Assembly (NCBI GenBank): GCA_965662265.1
Contig: CBFIGX010000001.1
Location: 369,775 to 433,774, forward strand
Direction: 5' to 3'
DNA length: 64,000 bases
From: CBFIGX01 sp965662265
GTDB lineage: Bacteria > Bacteroidota > Bacteroidia > Flavobacteriales > UBA7430
A program made the position numbers and the translations under genes. The notes beneath the pieces were generated by a model. It saw nothing but the letters and a program-made list of their open reading frames with translations, had not been told where the DNA came from and made no database searches. This document shows, piece after piece, positions 9,362-18,428 of the stretch. Numbering within the stretch: the first letter of the stretch is position 1; every line of letters begins with the position of its first letter.

Positions 9362-9391
9362 CGAATTTAAATAATTTATACCATAAAGCAA
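9362..9391 (-). promoter_or_regulatory. Predicted promoter of the polysaccharide operon
   Basis: On the minus strand a TTG (9391-9389) is followed after exactly 19 bases by TAAATTCG (9369-9362), close to the Bacteroidota consensus TTG-N19-TAnnTTTG. It would give a leader of roughly 120 bases before the winged-helix gene. The leader can fold two hairpins: GAGTAA/TTACTC (9335-9351) and AACAG/CTGTT (9320-9333). Confidence 0.55.
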
Positions 9392-9462
9392 TGGTTTTAA
9401 CACTTGTATCTATTCGTATTAAAAAAATTTAAGTGCACTGTATTTCCTCTATTTTAAATGCA

Positions 9463-9490
9463 AAAAGCCACATATTAATAAGTGGCTTTT
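9463..9490 (-). terminator. Intrinsic terminator of the superoxide dismutase gene
   Basis: The 9-base inverted repeat AAAAGCCAC / GTGGCTTTT with a 10-base loop lies 23 bases beyond the sod stop. On the minus strand the stem is followed by a T run. The same stem sequence recurs at two other terminators in this window. Confidence 0.85.
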
Positions 9491-9513
9491 ACAATAAATT
9501 ATAATGGGTGTTT

Positions 9514-10116
9514 TTAAAGTGCCGCGTGATAGTTTTCTGAAACTTTATCCCAGTTAATAACATTAAAAAATGCATTAATATAATCTGGTCTTCTATTCTG
9601 GTAGTTTAGGTAATATGCGTGCTCCCATACGTCTAAGCCTAAAATAGGGGTTCCCTCACAGCCAACACCTTTCATCAGTGGGTTGTCTTGGTTTGCAGTA
9701 GAACAAACCTCGAGCTTTCCATTTTTTACACACAACCAAGCCCATCCAGACCCAAATCGGGTTGCTGCTGCACTAGAAAATGTATCTTTAAAAGACTCTA
9801 ACGAACCAAAAGTATCATTAATGGCGTTTGCCAACTCTCCCGATGGAGCTCCTCCGCCGTTTGGCGACATCACTTCCCAAAACATACAGTGGTTGTAAAA
9901 ACCTCCGCCATTATTTCTTATTCCTGCAGAAAGAGTTCCGGATGTAATTATTTCTTCGATAGTTTTTCCGGTTAACTCAGTGCCCTCAATGGCGGCGTTA
10001 AGTTTTGCTGTGTAACCTGCGTGGTGCTTTCCATGATGTATTTCCATGGTGCGAGAATCGATATGTGGCTCTAATGCGTCGAGTGCATAAGGCAGTTTTG
10101 GTAGTTCAAAAGCCAT
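9514..10116 (-). CDS. Superoxide dismutase, Fe/Mn family (Mn-type signature)
   Basis: The enzyme converts superoxide to oxygen and hydrogen peroxide. The 200-residue protein lacks a signal peptide and is cytoplasmic. The first metal ligand is His27 in MEIHHGKHH, a second lies in NNGGGFYNHCMFW, and the last two are in the C-terminal signature LGLDVWEHAYYLNYQNRR. The segments GGGFYNH and TANQDNPL resemble the manganese rather than the iron type, but cambialistic enzymes exist. The gene is transcribed alone, with its own -7 box upstream and a strong terminator downstream. Confidence 0.95.
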   Translation of the reverse strand: MAFELPKLPYALDALEPHIDSRTMEIHHGKHHAGYTAKLNAAIEGTELTGKTIEEIITSGTLSAGIRNNGGGFYNHCMFWEVMSPNGGGAPSGELANAINDTFGSLESFKDTFSSAAATRFGSGWAWLCVKNGKLEVCSTANQDNPLMKGVGCEGTPILGLDVWEHAYYLNYQNRRPDYINAFFNVINWDKVSENYHAAL

Positions 10117-10153
10117 TTTTAGTGTGTTTTAAGTTGTTAAATAATACTATAGG

Positions 10154-10161
10154 CAAAGATA
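10154..10161 (-). promoter_or_regulatory. -7 promoter box of sod
   Basis: The minus strand reads TATCTTTG, a full match to TAnnTTTG, 37 bases upstream of the sod ATG. No TTG is seen at the expected -33 distance. Confidence 0.5.
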
Positions 10162-10194
10162 GAAAAATCTAAACTGAAATAGTTTCTGTTTTCT

Positions 10195-11172
10195 TTACTC
10201 GTTATAAACCACCTGCATTACTGTTTGCCCTACGGCTTTTAATGTAGATTTGTCTATGTTTTCTATAACATCTTCGTGGGTGTGCCAATGTTTATAAAAA
10301 TGATTTTCCGTTGCTGCATCGTATTCAATGATATCAATGGTAGGCACCCTACCAGGGGCTAGGTTATTAATGTATAGGTGATCGTCTACAATCATGTTTG
10401 TTTTTTGGAATGAAAAGTGGTGGCCGTAACCTAAGTTGGCTGCTGTATTCCATACCTTCTTTAATACCTGAGGCGCAAAGGTGTAGGACACTAACTCCTG
10501 AGTAAATACTGCGTTTTTTCCTCCTACCATATCTAATAGAATACCATATTTAGCATAGTAGTTAGGCTTATGAAGATTTTGTGCCCAATATTGAGAACCT
10601 AAACAGTAAGAGTGTTCCATTCGAGGTAATTCGCTGTACTCTGGCTGTCCATAATCTTCAGAATCGAAAAGGATAATATCTACCCCTATATCGGGCTTGT
10701 TCATAGAAAACTGACGGGCCAACTCCAACAACACGCCTACGCCAGAACCTCCGTCATTTGCTCCTTCAATGGGGGTATTTTGATTTTCGTCAGCCTGATC
10801 AGCAAAGGGCCTAGTATCCCAGTGAGCACAAAGCATAACCCTTTTTGCTCGATTTGGTTTAAAAGAGGCAATAATGTTTTTAGACTCCAGCACTGTGCCA
10901 TCGAACGCTGTTAAATTGGCCTCTTGAATAATCACAGTATCTGCGTAATTATTTAACACCTCGACAAAGTAATTTGCACAATTTTTGTGTGCAACCGTGT
11001 TGGGTACTCTAGGGCCAAAAGCAACTTGCTTTTCAATAAAATAAAACGCCGTGTCTTCATTAAATACTGGAACCTCTACCTTTGGGTTGGCCTGTGATTT
11101 CTTTTGCTTTTTTGGTTCGGGAGAACAGGCAGCCAAAGCAATAACTATAATAGGAATGAGCAGTCGTTTCAT
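10195..11172 (-). CDS. M28-family lipoprotein, glutaminyl-peptide cyclotransferase-like
   Basis: I start the gene at the ATG at 11172 rather than the one 21 bases upstream, because MKRLLIPIIVIALAACSPEP is then a textbook lipoprotein signal with the lipobox LAAC. The mature protein of about 305 residues carries zinc-binding motifs of the M28 peptidase fold: AHWDTRPFADQ, GANDGGSGVGVLLELAR and FDSEDYG. This combination matches the glutaminyl cyclase branch, which forms N-terminal pyroglutamate on secreted proteins; an aminopeptidase activity remains possible. It follows cysS closely on the same strand and is probably co-transcribed. Location would be the periplasmic face of a membrane. Confidence 0.82.
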   Translation of the reverse strand: MKRLLIPIIVIALAACSPEPKKQKKSQANPKVEVPVFNEDTAFYFIEKQVAFGPRVPNTVAHKNCANYFVEVLNNYADTVIIQEANLTAFDGTVLESKNIIASFKPNRAKRVMLCAHWDTRPFADQADENQNTPIEGANDGGSGVGVLLELARQFSMNKPDIGVDIILFDSEDYGQPEYSELPRMEHSYCLGSQYWAQNLHKPNYYAKYGILLDMVGGKNAVFTQELVSYTFAPQVLKKVWNTAANLGYGHHFSFQKTNMIVDDHLYINNLAPGRVPTIDIIEYDAATENHFYKHWHTHEDVIENIDKSTLKAVGQTVMQVVYNE

Positions 11173-11204
11173 CTTGTCTTTTGTTTTACACATATTTGGG
11201 CATA

Positions 11205-12668
11205 TTAATCCTTAGTCCAACTCGCACCATCTTTAGCATCTTTTATTTTAATGTTCAGCTTTCCTAGCTCGTCTCTTATAAAATCTGCGGTGCCCCAATC
11301 TTTACTTTCTTTAGCTCTATTTCTAAGTCCCATCACAACACCCATCACTCCGTCTGTTAAGCCCTCTTCTGGAGCGTTTTCAGTCATTTTTAGCCCTAAA
11401 ATATCTATGCAAAAATCATTCATAAGACATAAAAACTCTTCTTTAGACTTCGCATTGATGCGTGCCTTGCCAGCGTCTATCGAGTTAATTTGTTTGACCG
11501 CGTCAAATAGGTGTGCAATTAGTATAGGCGTATTAAAGTCGTCATTTACAGCGCTGTAAAGCTTTTTTTTATAACTCTCTACGTCTACGTCAGACGAATC
11601 CGAAATATTTAAACCTTTAAGCGTCTCGATTGCTGTCATTAATTTGCGCATGCCTTTTTCTGCCGCTTGTAATGCTTCGTTAGAAAAGTCAACAGTAGAA
11701 CGGTAGTGCGCCTGCAAAATAAAAAACCGTATCGTCATTGGGTCATACGCTTGATCTAAGCTGTCGTGATCACCACTAAAAAATTCGCCTAACGTAATGA
11801 AGTTCCCTAGCGATTTGCCCATTTTCTGACCGTTAATGGTAATCATATTATTATGCATCCAATAGTTTACCGCTTCGTGGCCATCGCTAGCACAGGATTG
11901 TGCAATTTCAGCTTCATGGTGTGGGAATACTAAATCCATTCCTCCTCCGTGAATATCAAATTTATCTCCTAGATACTTCGTGCTCATTGCTGAACATTCT
12001 AAATGCCATCCAGGAAACCCTTCAGACCAGGGGGATGGCCACCTCATAATGTGTTCTGCGGAAGCTTTCTTCCACAAGGCAAAGTCCACAGAGTTTCGCT
12101 TTTCAGATTGCCCGTCTAAATCTCTTGTATTTGAGAGCATGTCTTCAATATTTCTACCAGAAAGCTTTCCATAATCATGCTTCTTGTTATACTTTACCAC
12201 ATCAAAGTAAACATTGCCGTCTACCTCATAAGCAAAGCCGTTCTTCATAATTTTTTCTATCATTTGAATTTGTTCAATGATATGGCCGGTGGCTGTAGGT
12301 TCTATGCTCGGCGGCAAGGTGTTTAATGCCAGCATATCTCTATGATACGACCTAGTATAATAGGCTACAACCTCCATAGGTTCTAGTTGGTCTATCCTTG
12401 CTTTTTTAGCAATTTTATCTTCTCCCTCATCAGCGTCATTTACCAAATGGCCTACGTCTGTAATGTTTCTTACATATCTTGTCTTGTAACCAAGGTGTAG
12501 CATGTATCTAAAGACTACATCAAAAGTGATTCCTGGTCTGGCGTGCCCAAGATGGGCGTCTCCATATACTGTGGGGCCACAAACGTACATCCCTACACTA
12601 CCTTCAGAGATCGGTTTAAACACTTGCTTTTCTCTAGTAAGAGTATTGTATAGCTTAAGCTCTTGCAT
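11205..12668 (-). CDS. cysS: Cysteinyl-tRNA synthetase
   Basis: A class I aminoacyl-tRNA synthetase that charges tRNA-Cys. The 487-residue protein has the zinc cysteine in MYVCGPTVYG, the HIGH-type motif GDAHLGHARPG, the conserved GWHLECSAMSTKYLG with HGGGMDLVFPHHENE-like HGGGMDLVFPHHEAE, and the KMSKS-type motif GQKMGKSLGNF. The length is normal. The start ATG at 12668 fits family alignments (MQELKLYNTLTREK). Upstream, 14 bases away, is the threonine dehydrogenase gene, and downstream the M28 lipoprotein, all minus strand, so the three may form one operon. Confidence 0.97.
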   Translation of the reverse strand: MQELKLYNTLTREKQVFKPISEGSVGMYVCGPTVYGDAHLGHARPGITFDVVFRYMLHLGYKTRYVRNITDVGHLVNDADEGEDKIAKKARIDQLEPMEVVAYYTRSYHRDMLALNTLPPSIEPTATGHIIEQIQMIEKIMKNGFAYEVDGNVYFDVVKYNKKHDYGKLSGRNIEDMLSNTRDLDGQSEKRNSVDFALWKKASAEHIMRWPSPWSEGFPGWHLECSAMSTKYLGDKFDIHGGGMDLVFPHHEAEIAQSCASDGHEAVNYWMHNNMITINGQKMGKSLGNFITLGEFFSGDHDSLDQAYDPMTIRFFILQAHYRSTVDFSNEALQAAEKGMRKLMTAIETLKGLNISDSSDVDVESYKKKLYSAVNDDFNTPILIAHLFDAVKQINSIDAGKARINAKSKEEFLCLMNDFCIDILGLKMTENAPEEGLTDGVMGVVMGLRNRAKESKDWGTADFIRDELGKLNIKIKDAKDGASWTKD

Positions 12669-12682
12669 TTCTAATTGAGGGT

Positions 12683-13636
12683 TTATTGGTATTTCTTTTT
12701 GAGGTTAACAAGCATGTCATTAACCATCGTTTCCATATCGTATTTGTGAGCCCAGTTCCAGTGTTCTCTTGCTAAAGAGTCGTCAATAGACTGGGGCCAA
12801 CTGTTGGCAATAACTTGTCTTTCGTCTGGTTTATAGGTAATTTCAAACTGGGGCATGTGTTTTCGAATAGCTTCTCCAATATCGTTGGGGTTAAAGCTCA
12901 TACCAGCAACATTGTACGAAGATCTAATTTTTATTTGCTCTGACGGCGCCTCCATGATCTCGAGGGTGGCTCTGATTGCGTCTGGCATATACATCATGGG
13001 CAGCATAGTATCTTGCGTTAAGAAAGATTCGTACTGCCCATGCTTTAATGCCTCATGAAAAATATGTACGGCATAGTCAGTAGTGCCTCCTCCTGGGTGG
13101 GTTTGCCAGCTAATTAATCCAGGATAGCGAATACTTCGTACATCTACACCAAATTTATGGTGGTAATATTCGCACCACCGCTCTCCTGCTTGTTTAGAAA
13201 TTCCGTATACCGTGTTTGGCTCCATGATGGTGTACTGTGGCGTATTTATTCTTGGTGTTGTTGGTCCAAAAACCGCTATTGAGCTAGGCCAATATATTTT
13301 CTTTACTTTTCCGTACCTAGCCAAGTCTAACACATAAGATAGTGAGCGCATATTTAAAGACCACCCTAGCTCTATATTCTTCTCTGCTGTGGCAGATAAA
13401 AGTGCTGCTAAAAGATAAACTTGGCTGACTTTATGTTTATCTACAACCTCATGAAGTCGAGCCTCTTGCATGATGTCTAGCTGCTCAAAGGGGCCTGACT
13501 CAAGCACTTCGGGCGAAGTTGATTTTATATCTGATGCTATTACGTGCGCATTCCCGTATAAAGCTCTAAGCTTCATTACAAGGTCTGTTCCTATTTGGCC
13601 AGAAGCGCCTATTACCAGAATATTTTCTTTTGTCAT
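12683..13636 (-). CDS. tdh: L-threonine 3-dehydrogenase, SDR/epimerase-like type
   Basis: The 317-residue protein has the extended short-chain dehydrogenase fold: the NAD-binding GASGQIGTDL at residues 9-18, and the catalytic Tyr-Lys pair in TVYGISKQAGERWCEYY. The segments YLLAALLSATAEKN, KKIYWPSSIAVFGPTTP and VRSIRYPGLISW are as I know them from the flavobacterial threonine dehydrogenases of this type (about 312 residues). The enzyme oxidises threonine to 2-amino-3-oxobutyrate, which is cleaved to glycine and acetyl-CoA. The gene is divergent from hmgA across a 255-base interval and precedes cysS. Confidence 0.9.
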   Translation of the reverse strand: MTKENILVIGASGQIGTDLVMKLRALYGNAHVIASDIKSTSPEVLESGPFEQLDIMQEARLHEVVDKHKVSQVYLLAALLSATAEKNIELGWSLNMRSLSYVLDLARYGKVKKIYWPSSIAVFGPTTPRINTPQYTIMEPNTVYGISKQAGERWCEYYHHKFGVDVRSIRYPGLISWQTHPGGGTTDYAVHIFHEALKHGQYESFLTQDTMLPMMYMPDAIRATLEIMEAPSEQIKIRSSYNVAGMSFNPNDIGEAIRKHMPQFEITYKPDERQVIANSWPQSIDDSLAREHWNWAHKYDMETMVNDMLVNLKKKYQ

Positions 13637-13862
13637 TTTGAAAGTTAACTCCCTATTATAGCTCTACAAATATACGATTAAATGCATATTGTCGTTTCTA
13701 GTTTTTTGTCCTGTTTATGATTATCAAATATTAGGATTTGCTATGGCTCTTTTTGCTCAAACTGACCCAAAACATGCGATAAAAGAAATACGCCATAAGT
13801 ATTTGTGCATATCTTATACGTGGACAACATTAAAAATATTATTATACACGTAGCAAATCCTA

Positions 13863-13870
13863 TATATTTG
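13863..13870 (+). promoter_or_regulatory. -7 promoter box of hmgA
   Basis: TATATTTG matches TAnnTTTG exactly and lies 21 bases before the ATG at 13892. It shows that the longer open frame beginning at 13805 is not used as the start. Confidence 0.55.
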
Positions 13871-13891
13871 TCTAATGTAAATGACACAATT

Positions 13892-15043
13892 ATGCCAATC
13901 TACCATAAATTAGGGACTTTCCCCTCTAAGCGACATACGGTATTTCGTCAAGAGAATGGAACATTATATCAAGAAGAACTATTTGGAACTGAAGGTTTTT
14001 CTAGCATGTCTTCTTTACTCTATCACTGCCACCCCCCAACAATGATTAAAGAAATAGGTACTCCTATTGATGTTGCGCCAGAAGCTGCAATCTCTAACAA
14101 TAAGCAGCCCAGAAGCTATCGTGGCTTTGATATTGCTTCGGAGGACGACTTCTTAAGCAGTAGAAAAACTCTTTTGTTCAACTCTGATGTACAACTTGGG
14201 CTTGCCGCACCAAAACAGTCGATGAGCTATTTCTATAAAAATGCGGAAGCTGACGAGCTCGTATTTATCCACAAAGGATCTGGGCGACTAAAAACAGCTT
14301 TCGGCTCTATTCGATTTGAGTATGGTGATTATCTGGTTATCCCAAGAGGTTGTGTTTATCAGTTTGAATTCAACTCGGAAGAAAATCGACTTCTAGTAAT
14401 CGAAAGCTTTAGCCCTATACTTACTCCGCGCAATTATCGAAATAAGTTTGGGCAGCTTCTAGAGCATGCTCCTTTTTGTGAACGTGACTACAAGTTACCC
14501 GAAAACCTTGAGACAAACTCGGATCTAGGAGACTATACCATTTACATTAAAAAACACCACCAAATTACACCATACACCTATGCAGCACACCCTTTTGATG
14601 TTGTAGGCTGGGATGGTTACAACTATCCTTACGGATTCTCTATTCATAATTTTGAGCCTATGACTGGACGTGTACACCTTCCGCCTCCTGTGCACCAAAC
14701 ATTTGAAGGGCACAACTTTGTAGTGTGCTCCTTTGTGCCTAGAATGTATGATTATCATCCCCAAGCTGTTCCTGCTCCATATAACCACAGCAATATCGAT
14801 TCTGACGAGGTGCTGTATTATGTAGATGGCGACTTTATGAGTCGTAACAATATTGAAAAGGGAATGATTACCCTTCATCCTGGCGGTTTACCACACGGCC
14901 CTCATCCAGGAGCTTTAGAGCGGAGTATTGGGCAAACAGAAACTCAGGAGCTAGCCGTTATGATTGATCCATTTAAACCTCTACAGCTGACCAAAGAGGC
15001 AATGCGCATTGAACAAAAAGACTATTATAAATCGTGGCTGTAA
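13892..15043 (+). CDS. hmgA: Homogentisate 1,2-dioxygenase
   Basis: The enzyme opens the ring of homogentisate to maleylacetoacetate in tyrosine and phenylalanine breakdown. The start is set at the ATG at 13892 (MPIYHKLGTFPSKRH), giving 383 residues; the upstream part of the frame contains the -7 box and is not protein-like. The family pattern is clear: an N-terminal cupin region (ADELVFIHKGSGRL, YGDYLVIPRGCVYQ) and the C-terminal iron site with PPPVHQTFEGHNFVVCSFVP and HPGGLPHGPHPG supplying His and Glu ligands. The HPPD gene that makes its substrate begins 24 bases downstream, so the two form an operon. Confidence 0.93.
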   Translation: MPIYHKLGTFPSKRHTVFRQENGTLYQEELFGTEGFSSMSSLLYHCHPPTMIKEIGTPIDVAPEAAISNNKQPRSYRGFDIASEDDFLSSRKTLLFNSDVQLGLAAPKQSMSYFYKNAEADELVFIHKGSGRLKTAFGSIRFEYGDYLVIPRGCVYQFEFNSEENRLLVIESFSPILTPRNYRNKFGQLLEHAPFCERDYKLPENLETNSDLGDYTIYIKKHHQITPYTYAAHPFDVVGWDGYNYPYGFSIHNFEPMTGRVHLPPPVHQTFEGHNFVVCSFVPRMYDYHPQAVPAPYNHSNIDSDEVLYYVDGDFMSRNNIEKGMITLHPGGLPHGPHPGALERSIGQTETQELAVMIDPFKPLQLTKEAMRIEQKDYYKSWL

Positions 15044-15066
15044 CTTAGGCCTACAAACTATTATAA

Positions 15067-16221
15067 ATGACACAAAATTTATCAAACTCCGAAAGCTCTA
15101 AAGTTTCTATTGAAAAAATATTCCCTGAAGCAGATGATTTTCTTCCTTTATTAGGAACCGACTATGTTGAGCTATATGTTGGTAACGCGAAACAGTCTGC
15201 AATCTACTACAAAAACTGTTTGGGGTTTCAAACGGTTGCATATTCAGGCTTAGAAACTGGTGTAAGAGACCGAACGTCATACGTTCTTCAACAAGGAAAG
15301 ATTAGGCTTGTTTTAACCACTTCGCTTGCTCCGAATAATGAAATCGCTGAACATGTTAAGTTGCATGGTGATGGGGTTAGGGTAATCGCCTTATGGGTAG
15401 AGGATGCCACCAAAGCTTTTGAAGAAACAACTAAAAGAGGCGCAAAGGCTTATATGAAGCCGACTATTGAAAAAGATAAGCATGGAGAGGTCGTTCGGTC
15501 TGGTATTCACACTTATGGCGATACAGTTCACTTATTTGTTGAGCGTAAAAATTACAGCGGTGTTTTCTTGCCTGGTTATGTAGAGCAGACTTCTGATTTT
15601 AATCCTACTGAGGTGGGCCTCAAATACATCGACCACATGGTTGCTAATGTAGGCTGGGGAGAAATGAACGTGTGGGCAAAGTTTTACAATGAAACAATGG
15701 GTTTTGCGAACCTAATTACTTTTGATGATAAAGATATTTCTACAAAATATACAGCCTTAATGAGTAAAGTAATGACCAATGGAAATGGTCGTGTAAAATT
15801 TCCTATTAACGAGCCCGCAGAAGGCGCTAAAAAATCTCAAATTGAAGAATATTTAGACTTTTATAAAGGCGCTGGTTGTCAACATATTGCGGTTGCGACT
15901 GATGATATTGTTAAAACTGTAACAGAAATGACTGCTCGTGGTGTAGAGTTTTTGTATGTTCCAGGGAATTACTACGATACCGTTTTGGACCGTTGTGGTT
16001 CTATTGACGAAGATATCTTAAAGCTCAAAGAGCTTGGAATTCTTGTCGATCGGGATGACGAGGGATATTTACTTCAAATTTTTACAAAACCTATTGTTGA
16101 TAGACCAACCATGTTTTTCGAAATTATTCAACGTAAAGGGGCTCAGTCTTTTGGTAAAGGAAACTTTAAGGCTCTTTTTGAAAGTATTGAAGAAGAGCAA
16201 AGAAAGCGGGGGACACTTTAG
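15067..16221 (+). CDS. hppD: 4-hydroxyphenylpyruvate dioxygenase
   Basis: HPPD converts 4-hydroxyphenylpyruvate to homogentisate, using Fe(II) and oxygen. The 384-residue protein has the two vicinal-oxygen-chelate halves: an N-terminal domain starting DYVELYVGNAKQSAIYYKN and a catalytic domain starting LKYIDHMVANVGWGEMNVWA. Expected iron ligands are the His of IDHMV, the His of GCQHIAVATDD and the Glu of MFFEIIQRKG. The C-terminal FGKGNFKALFESIEEEQRKRG is the family's closing helix. It directly follows hmgA and catalyses the preceding step. The gene for fumarylacetoacetase, the last step, is not in the window. Confidence 0.96.
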   Translation: MTQNLSNSESSKVSIEKIFPEADDFLPLLGTDYVELYVGNAKQSAIYYKNCLGFQTVAYSGLETGVRDRTSYVLQQGKIRLVLTTSLAPNNEIAEHVKLHGDGVRVIALWVEDATKAFEETTKRGAKAYMKPTIEKDKHGEVVRSGIHTYGDTVHLFVERKNYSGVFLPGYVEQTSDFNPTEVGLKYIDHMVANVGWGEMNVWAKFYNETMGFANLITFDDKDISTKYTALMSKVMTNGNGRVKFPINEPAEGAKKSQIEEYLDFYKGAGCQHIAVATDDIVKTVTEMTARGVEFLYVPGNYYDTVLDRCGSIDEDILKLKELGILVDRDDEGYLLQIFTKPIVDRPTMFFEIIQRKGAQSFGKGNFKALFESIEEEQRKRGTL

Positions 16222-16392
16222 ACGGCTCTTTGCATGAGTAGGCTTATTTGCCACCTATGGCGGCTGCTATCCTTATATGCATAAGGGTCAGTTTGCTATG
16301 AGCAAAATGCTACTAGCAATGGGCGTACCCCTAAATGGCTTGAAGTTATTGTTTGTCTTATTCTTTAGTCAAAAGAGTGCTTTATTGAAGGT

Positions 16393-17082
16393 TTATTTCT
16401 TGGCTACTGACAGCTTAAAACCTACACCTCTTACGTTCTCAATTGTAACAGACTCATCTTTCTTTAGGTATTTTCTTAGGCGTGATATAAACACGTCTAA
16501 AGATCTTCCCAAGAAATAATCGTTTTCGCCCCAAAGCTTTACAAGAATCTCTTCACGCTTAGTAATTGTATTAACCCTCAGGCATAATAATGCTAGTAGG
16601 TTTGCCTCTCTAAGTGTTAATTTTCGAACGTCTTTTTTGTTTAGACTAAGGGTTTGGTCTTTAAGGTCTAGAGTGTAAGCGCCAATATTATGTGATGTTT
16701 GACCAGTATTATTAACTTGGCTTCGCTTTAAAAATATCTCTATTTTCAGGACTAACTCTTCTAAGTCAAATGGTTTTGTGATATAATCATCCCCTCCCAG
16801 AGTTAAACCCTCTAGTTTGTCTTCTTTCATTGATCTAGCGGTGAGAAATATAATGGGGATTTGCTTGTTTTGTTCTCTTATTCTCTTGGCTAATTGAAAG
16901 CCATCTAATTTGGGCAACATGACGTCAAGGATACAAATATCAAAATGATCATCTGTAAATGCTTTTATTGCTTCAGATCCATTTTCGCACAAAACTACTC
17001 TATAGCTTCTTTTCTCTAATTGATCTTTAGTTACAAAGCTCAGGCTAAGGTCATCTTCTACGTATAAAATTCTTGGCGTCAT
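16393..17082 (-). CDS. OmpR-family response regulator
   Basis: A 229-residue DNA-binding response regulator. The receiver domain (1-120) has the acidic pocket YVEDD, the phosphorylatable Asp53 in CILDVMLPK and the lysine in DDYITKPFDLEELV. The C-terminal half (about 130-229) is an OmpR-type winged helix with KLTLREANLLALLCLR, KREEILVKLWG and SLDVFISRLRKYLKKDESV. It overlaps the stop of the kinase gene by four bases, so the two are translationally coupled partners. The pair resembles RprX/RprY of Bacteroides, but the signal and targets cannot be read from the sequence. Confidence 0.92.
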   Translation of the reverse strand: MTPRILYVEDDLSLSFVTKDQLEKRSYRVVLCENGSEAIKAFTDDHFDICILDVMLPKLDGFQLAKRIREQNKQIPIIFLTARSMKEDKLEGLTLGGDDYITKPFDLEELVLKIEIFLKRSQVNNTGQTSHNIGAYTLDLKDQTLSLNKKDVRKLTLREANLLALLCLRVNTITKREEILVKLWGENDYFLGRSLDVFISRLRKYLKKDESVTIENVRGVGFKLSVAKK

Positions 17083-18344
17083 AAGTATTTAAGTTTAAAC
17101 CGTATTTGTGTTCCTTGGTTAGGTTTACTTTTTATTTCCCATTGCCAGTGATGTGCTTTGCATACTTGATCTACATAAAACAAGCCTAATCCAAAGCCCT
17201 TGACGTCGTGTATTTTTCCTGTTGGCACTCTATAAAACTTGCGTTTTACCTTTTGAAGGTGTTCGGCGGAAATGCCTACTCCGTTGTCGCTTATTTCTAA
17301 ATACAAAAACCCTTCCATTTCTTTTGTTTCAATGTTAATATTAGGTTTTGTACCACAATATTTAATAGCATTATCTAGAATGTTATATACAATATTAGTT
17401 AAGTGGAGTTTGTCGCACATTATCACATCATCTGGTGCATTAAGGGCTAGCTCTGTCTTTCCTCCTTCTTTTTCTATCAATAGGTTTATGCTTGTGGCTG
17501 CTGAGTTTAATAATTTATGTAGTGCCACTCTTTCCATGTTCATTTCTAGGCTATCTCTTTCGATTTCTGCTATCTGAAGTACTTTTTCAACCTGTCTGTT
17601 TAGGCGCTCATTCTGCTCTTTAATAATTCGTGTGTAGTTTTGCAACCCAGCATCCATTCTTATTTGCTCGTTTTCTATTAATGCAGTGGAGGCTATATTT
17701 ATTGTGGAAATGGGTGTTTTAAACTCATGCGTCATATTGTTTATAAAGTCTTTTTGAAGCTCCGATAAACGCTTTTGTCTTAGTATGATATTTAGAGCAT
17801 ACACAAAAAATAAAACGGTGAGAAATAGTAAGAAAGAAAAAAACAGCCACAACTTGTTGCTCGCCATTAAGTATGAGGTTCTGTTGGGAAAGTTTACCCC
17901 AAAATAATATATAAACTCGTCGTATTTTGGTAAATCTCCAATTTTTGTTTTGTCTTTTTTATCATTTATAGAAACATATTCTCCATAAACCATCTTGTCG
18001 CTGCTACAATCATAAATAGCATATTCGTAGTCGGTTTGAATAAGATTTCTTGCAAACTCCTTTCTTAGATATAAATCGAGTATGTTGGCGTCTATAACTT
18101 CTCTTATATTTACAATATAATAATCTGATGATAATTGTTTAACTGGGTTTTCCTGAGGAAAATCCATTTTGTTATAATTAGATATTCTCTCCGCCACGCG
18201 CTTAAGAGAAATGAAAACGTCTTCTTGAAATTGCTTTTGTTGGAGGTTTAAAGCTTGGTTTATCCAATATATCTGAATACTTAAAACCCCTACTATGGCA
18301 ATGCTTCCCAATATGGCTATATTTCTAATTGCTTTGTTTTTCAT
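17079..18344 (-). CDS. Sensor histidine kinase (RprX-like)
   Basis: The 421-residue protein has a membrane helix at about 8-29, a periplasmic sensor region of about 130 residues, and a second helix at about 165-187. The HisKA domain follows with the phospho-acceptor His206 in NNMTHEFKTPIS. The ATPase domain (about 310-420) has the N box DNAIKYC, the G1 box ISDNGVGIS and the G2 box GFGLGLFYV. There is no HAMP domain between the helix and HisKA. The kinase should phosphorylate the overlapping OmpR-type regulator. The sensor region is not recognisable. Confidence 0.92.
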   Translation of the reverse strand: MKNKAIRNIAILGSIAIVGVLSIQIYWINQALNLQQKQFQEDVFISLKRVAERISNYNKMDFPQENPVKQLSSDYYIVNIREVIDANILDLYLRKEFARNLIQTDYEYAIYDCSSDKMVYGEYVSINDKKDKTKIGDLPKYDEFIYYFGVNFPNRTSYLMASNKLWLFFSFLLFLTVLFFVYALNIILRQKRLSELQKDFINNMTHEFKTPISTINIASTALIENEQIRMDAGLQNYTRIIKEQNERLNRQVEKVLQIAEIERDSLEMNMERVALHKLLNSAATSINLLIEKEGGKTELALNAPDDVIMCDKLHLTNIVYNILDNAIKYCGTKPNINIETKEMEGFLYLEISDNGVGISAEHLQKVKRKFYRVPTGKIHDVKGFGLGLFYVDQVCKAHHWQWEIKSKPNQGTQIRFKLKYL

Positions 18345-18382
18345 AATTCTTTGAAAATTAAAAATTATAATTTAATCCATAA

Positions 18383-18411
18383 AAAAGGCCCCTCACAAAA
18401 AGGGGCCTTTT
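18383..18411 (-). terminator. Intrinsic terminator of hppA
   Basis: A perfect 11-base inverted repeat, AAAAGGCCCCT / AGGGGCCTTTT with a 7-base loop, lies 18 bases after the pyrophosphatase stop and has T runs on both sides. It lies between hppA and the kinase gene on the same strand and separates the two transcripts. Confidence 0.88.
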
Positions 18412-18428
18412 AACTGTTTATGTACTTT

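Noticed and set aside
13805..13891. N-terminal extension of 29 codons on the homogentisate dioxygenase frame
   Set aside because: It contains the -7 box, is not similar to the family N-terminus, and a good start exists at 13892.
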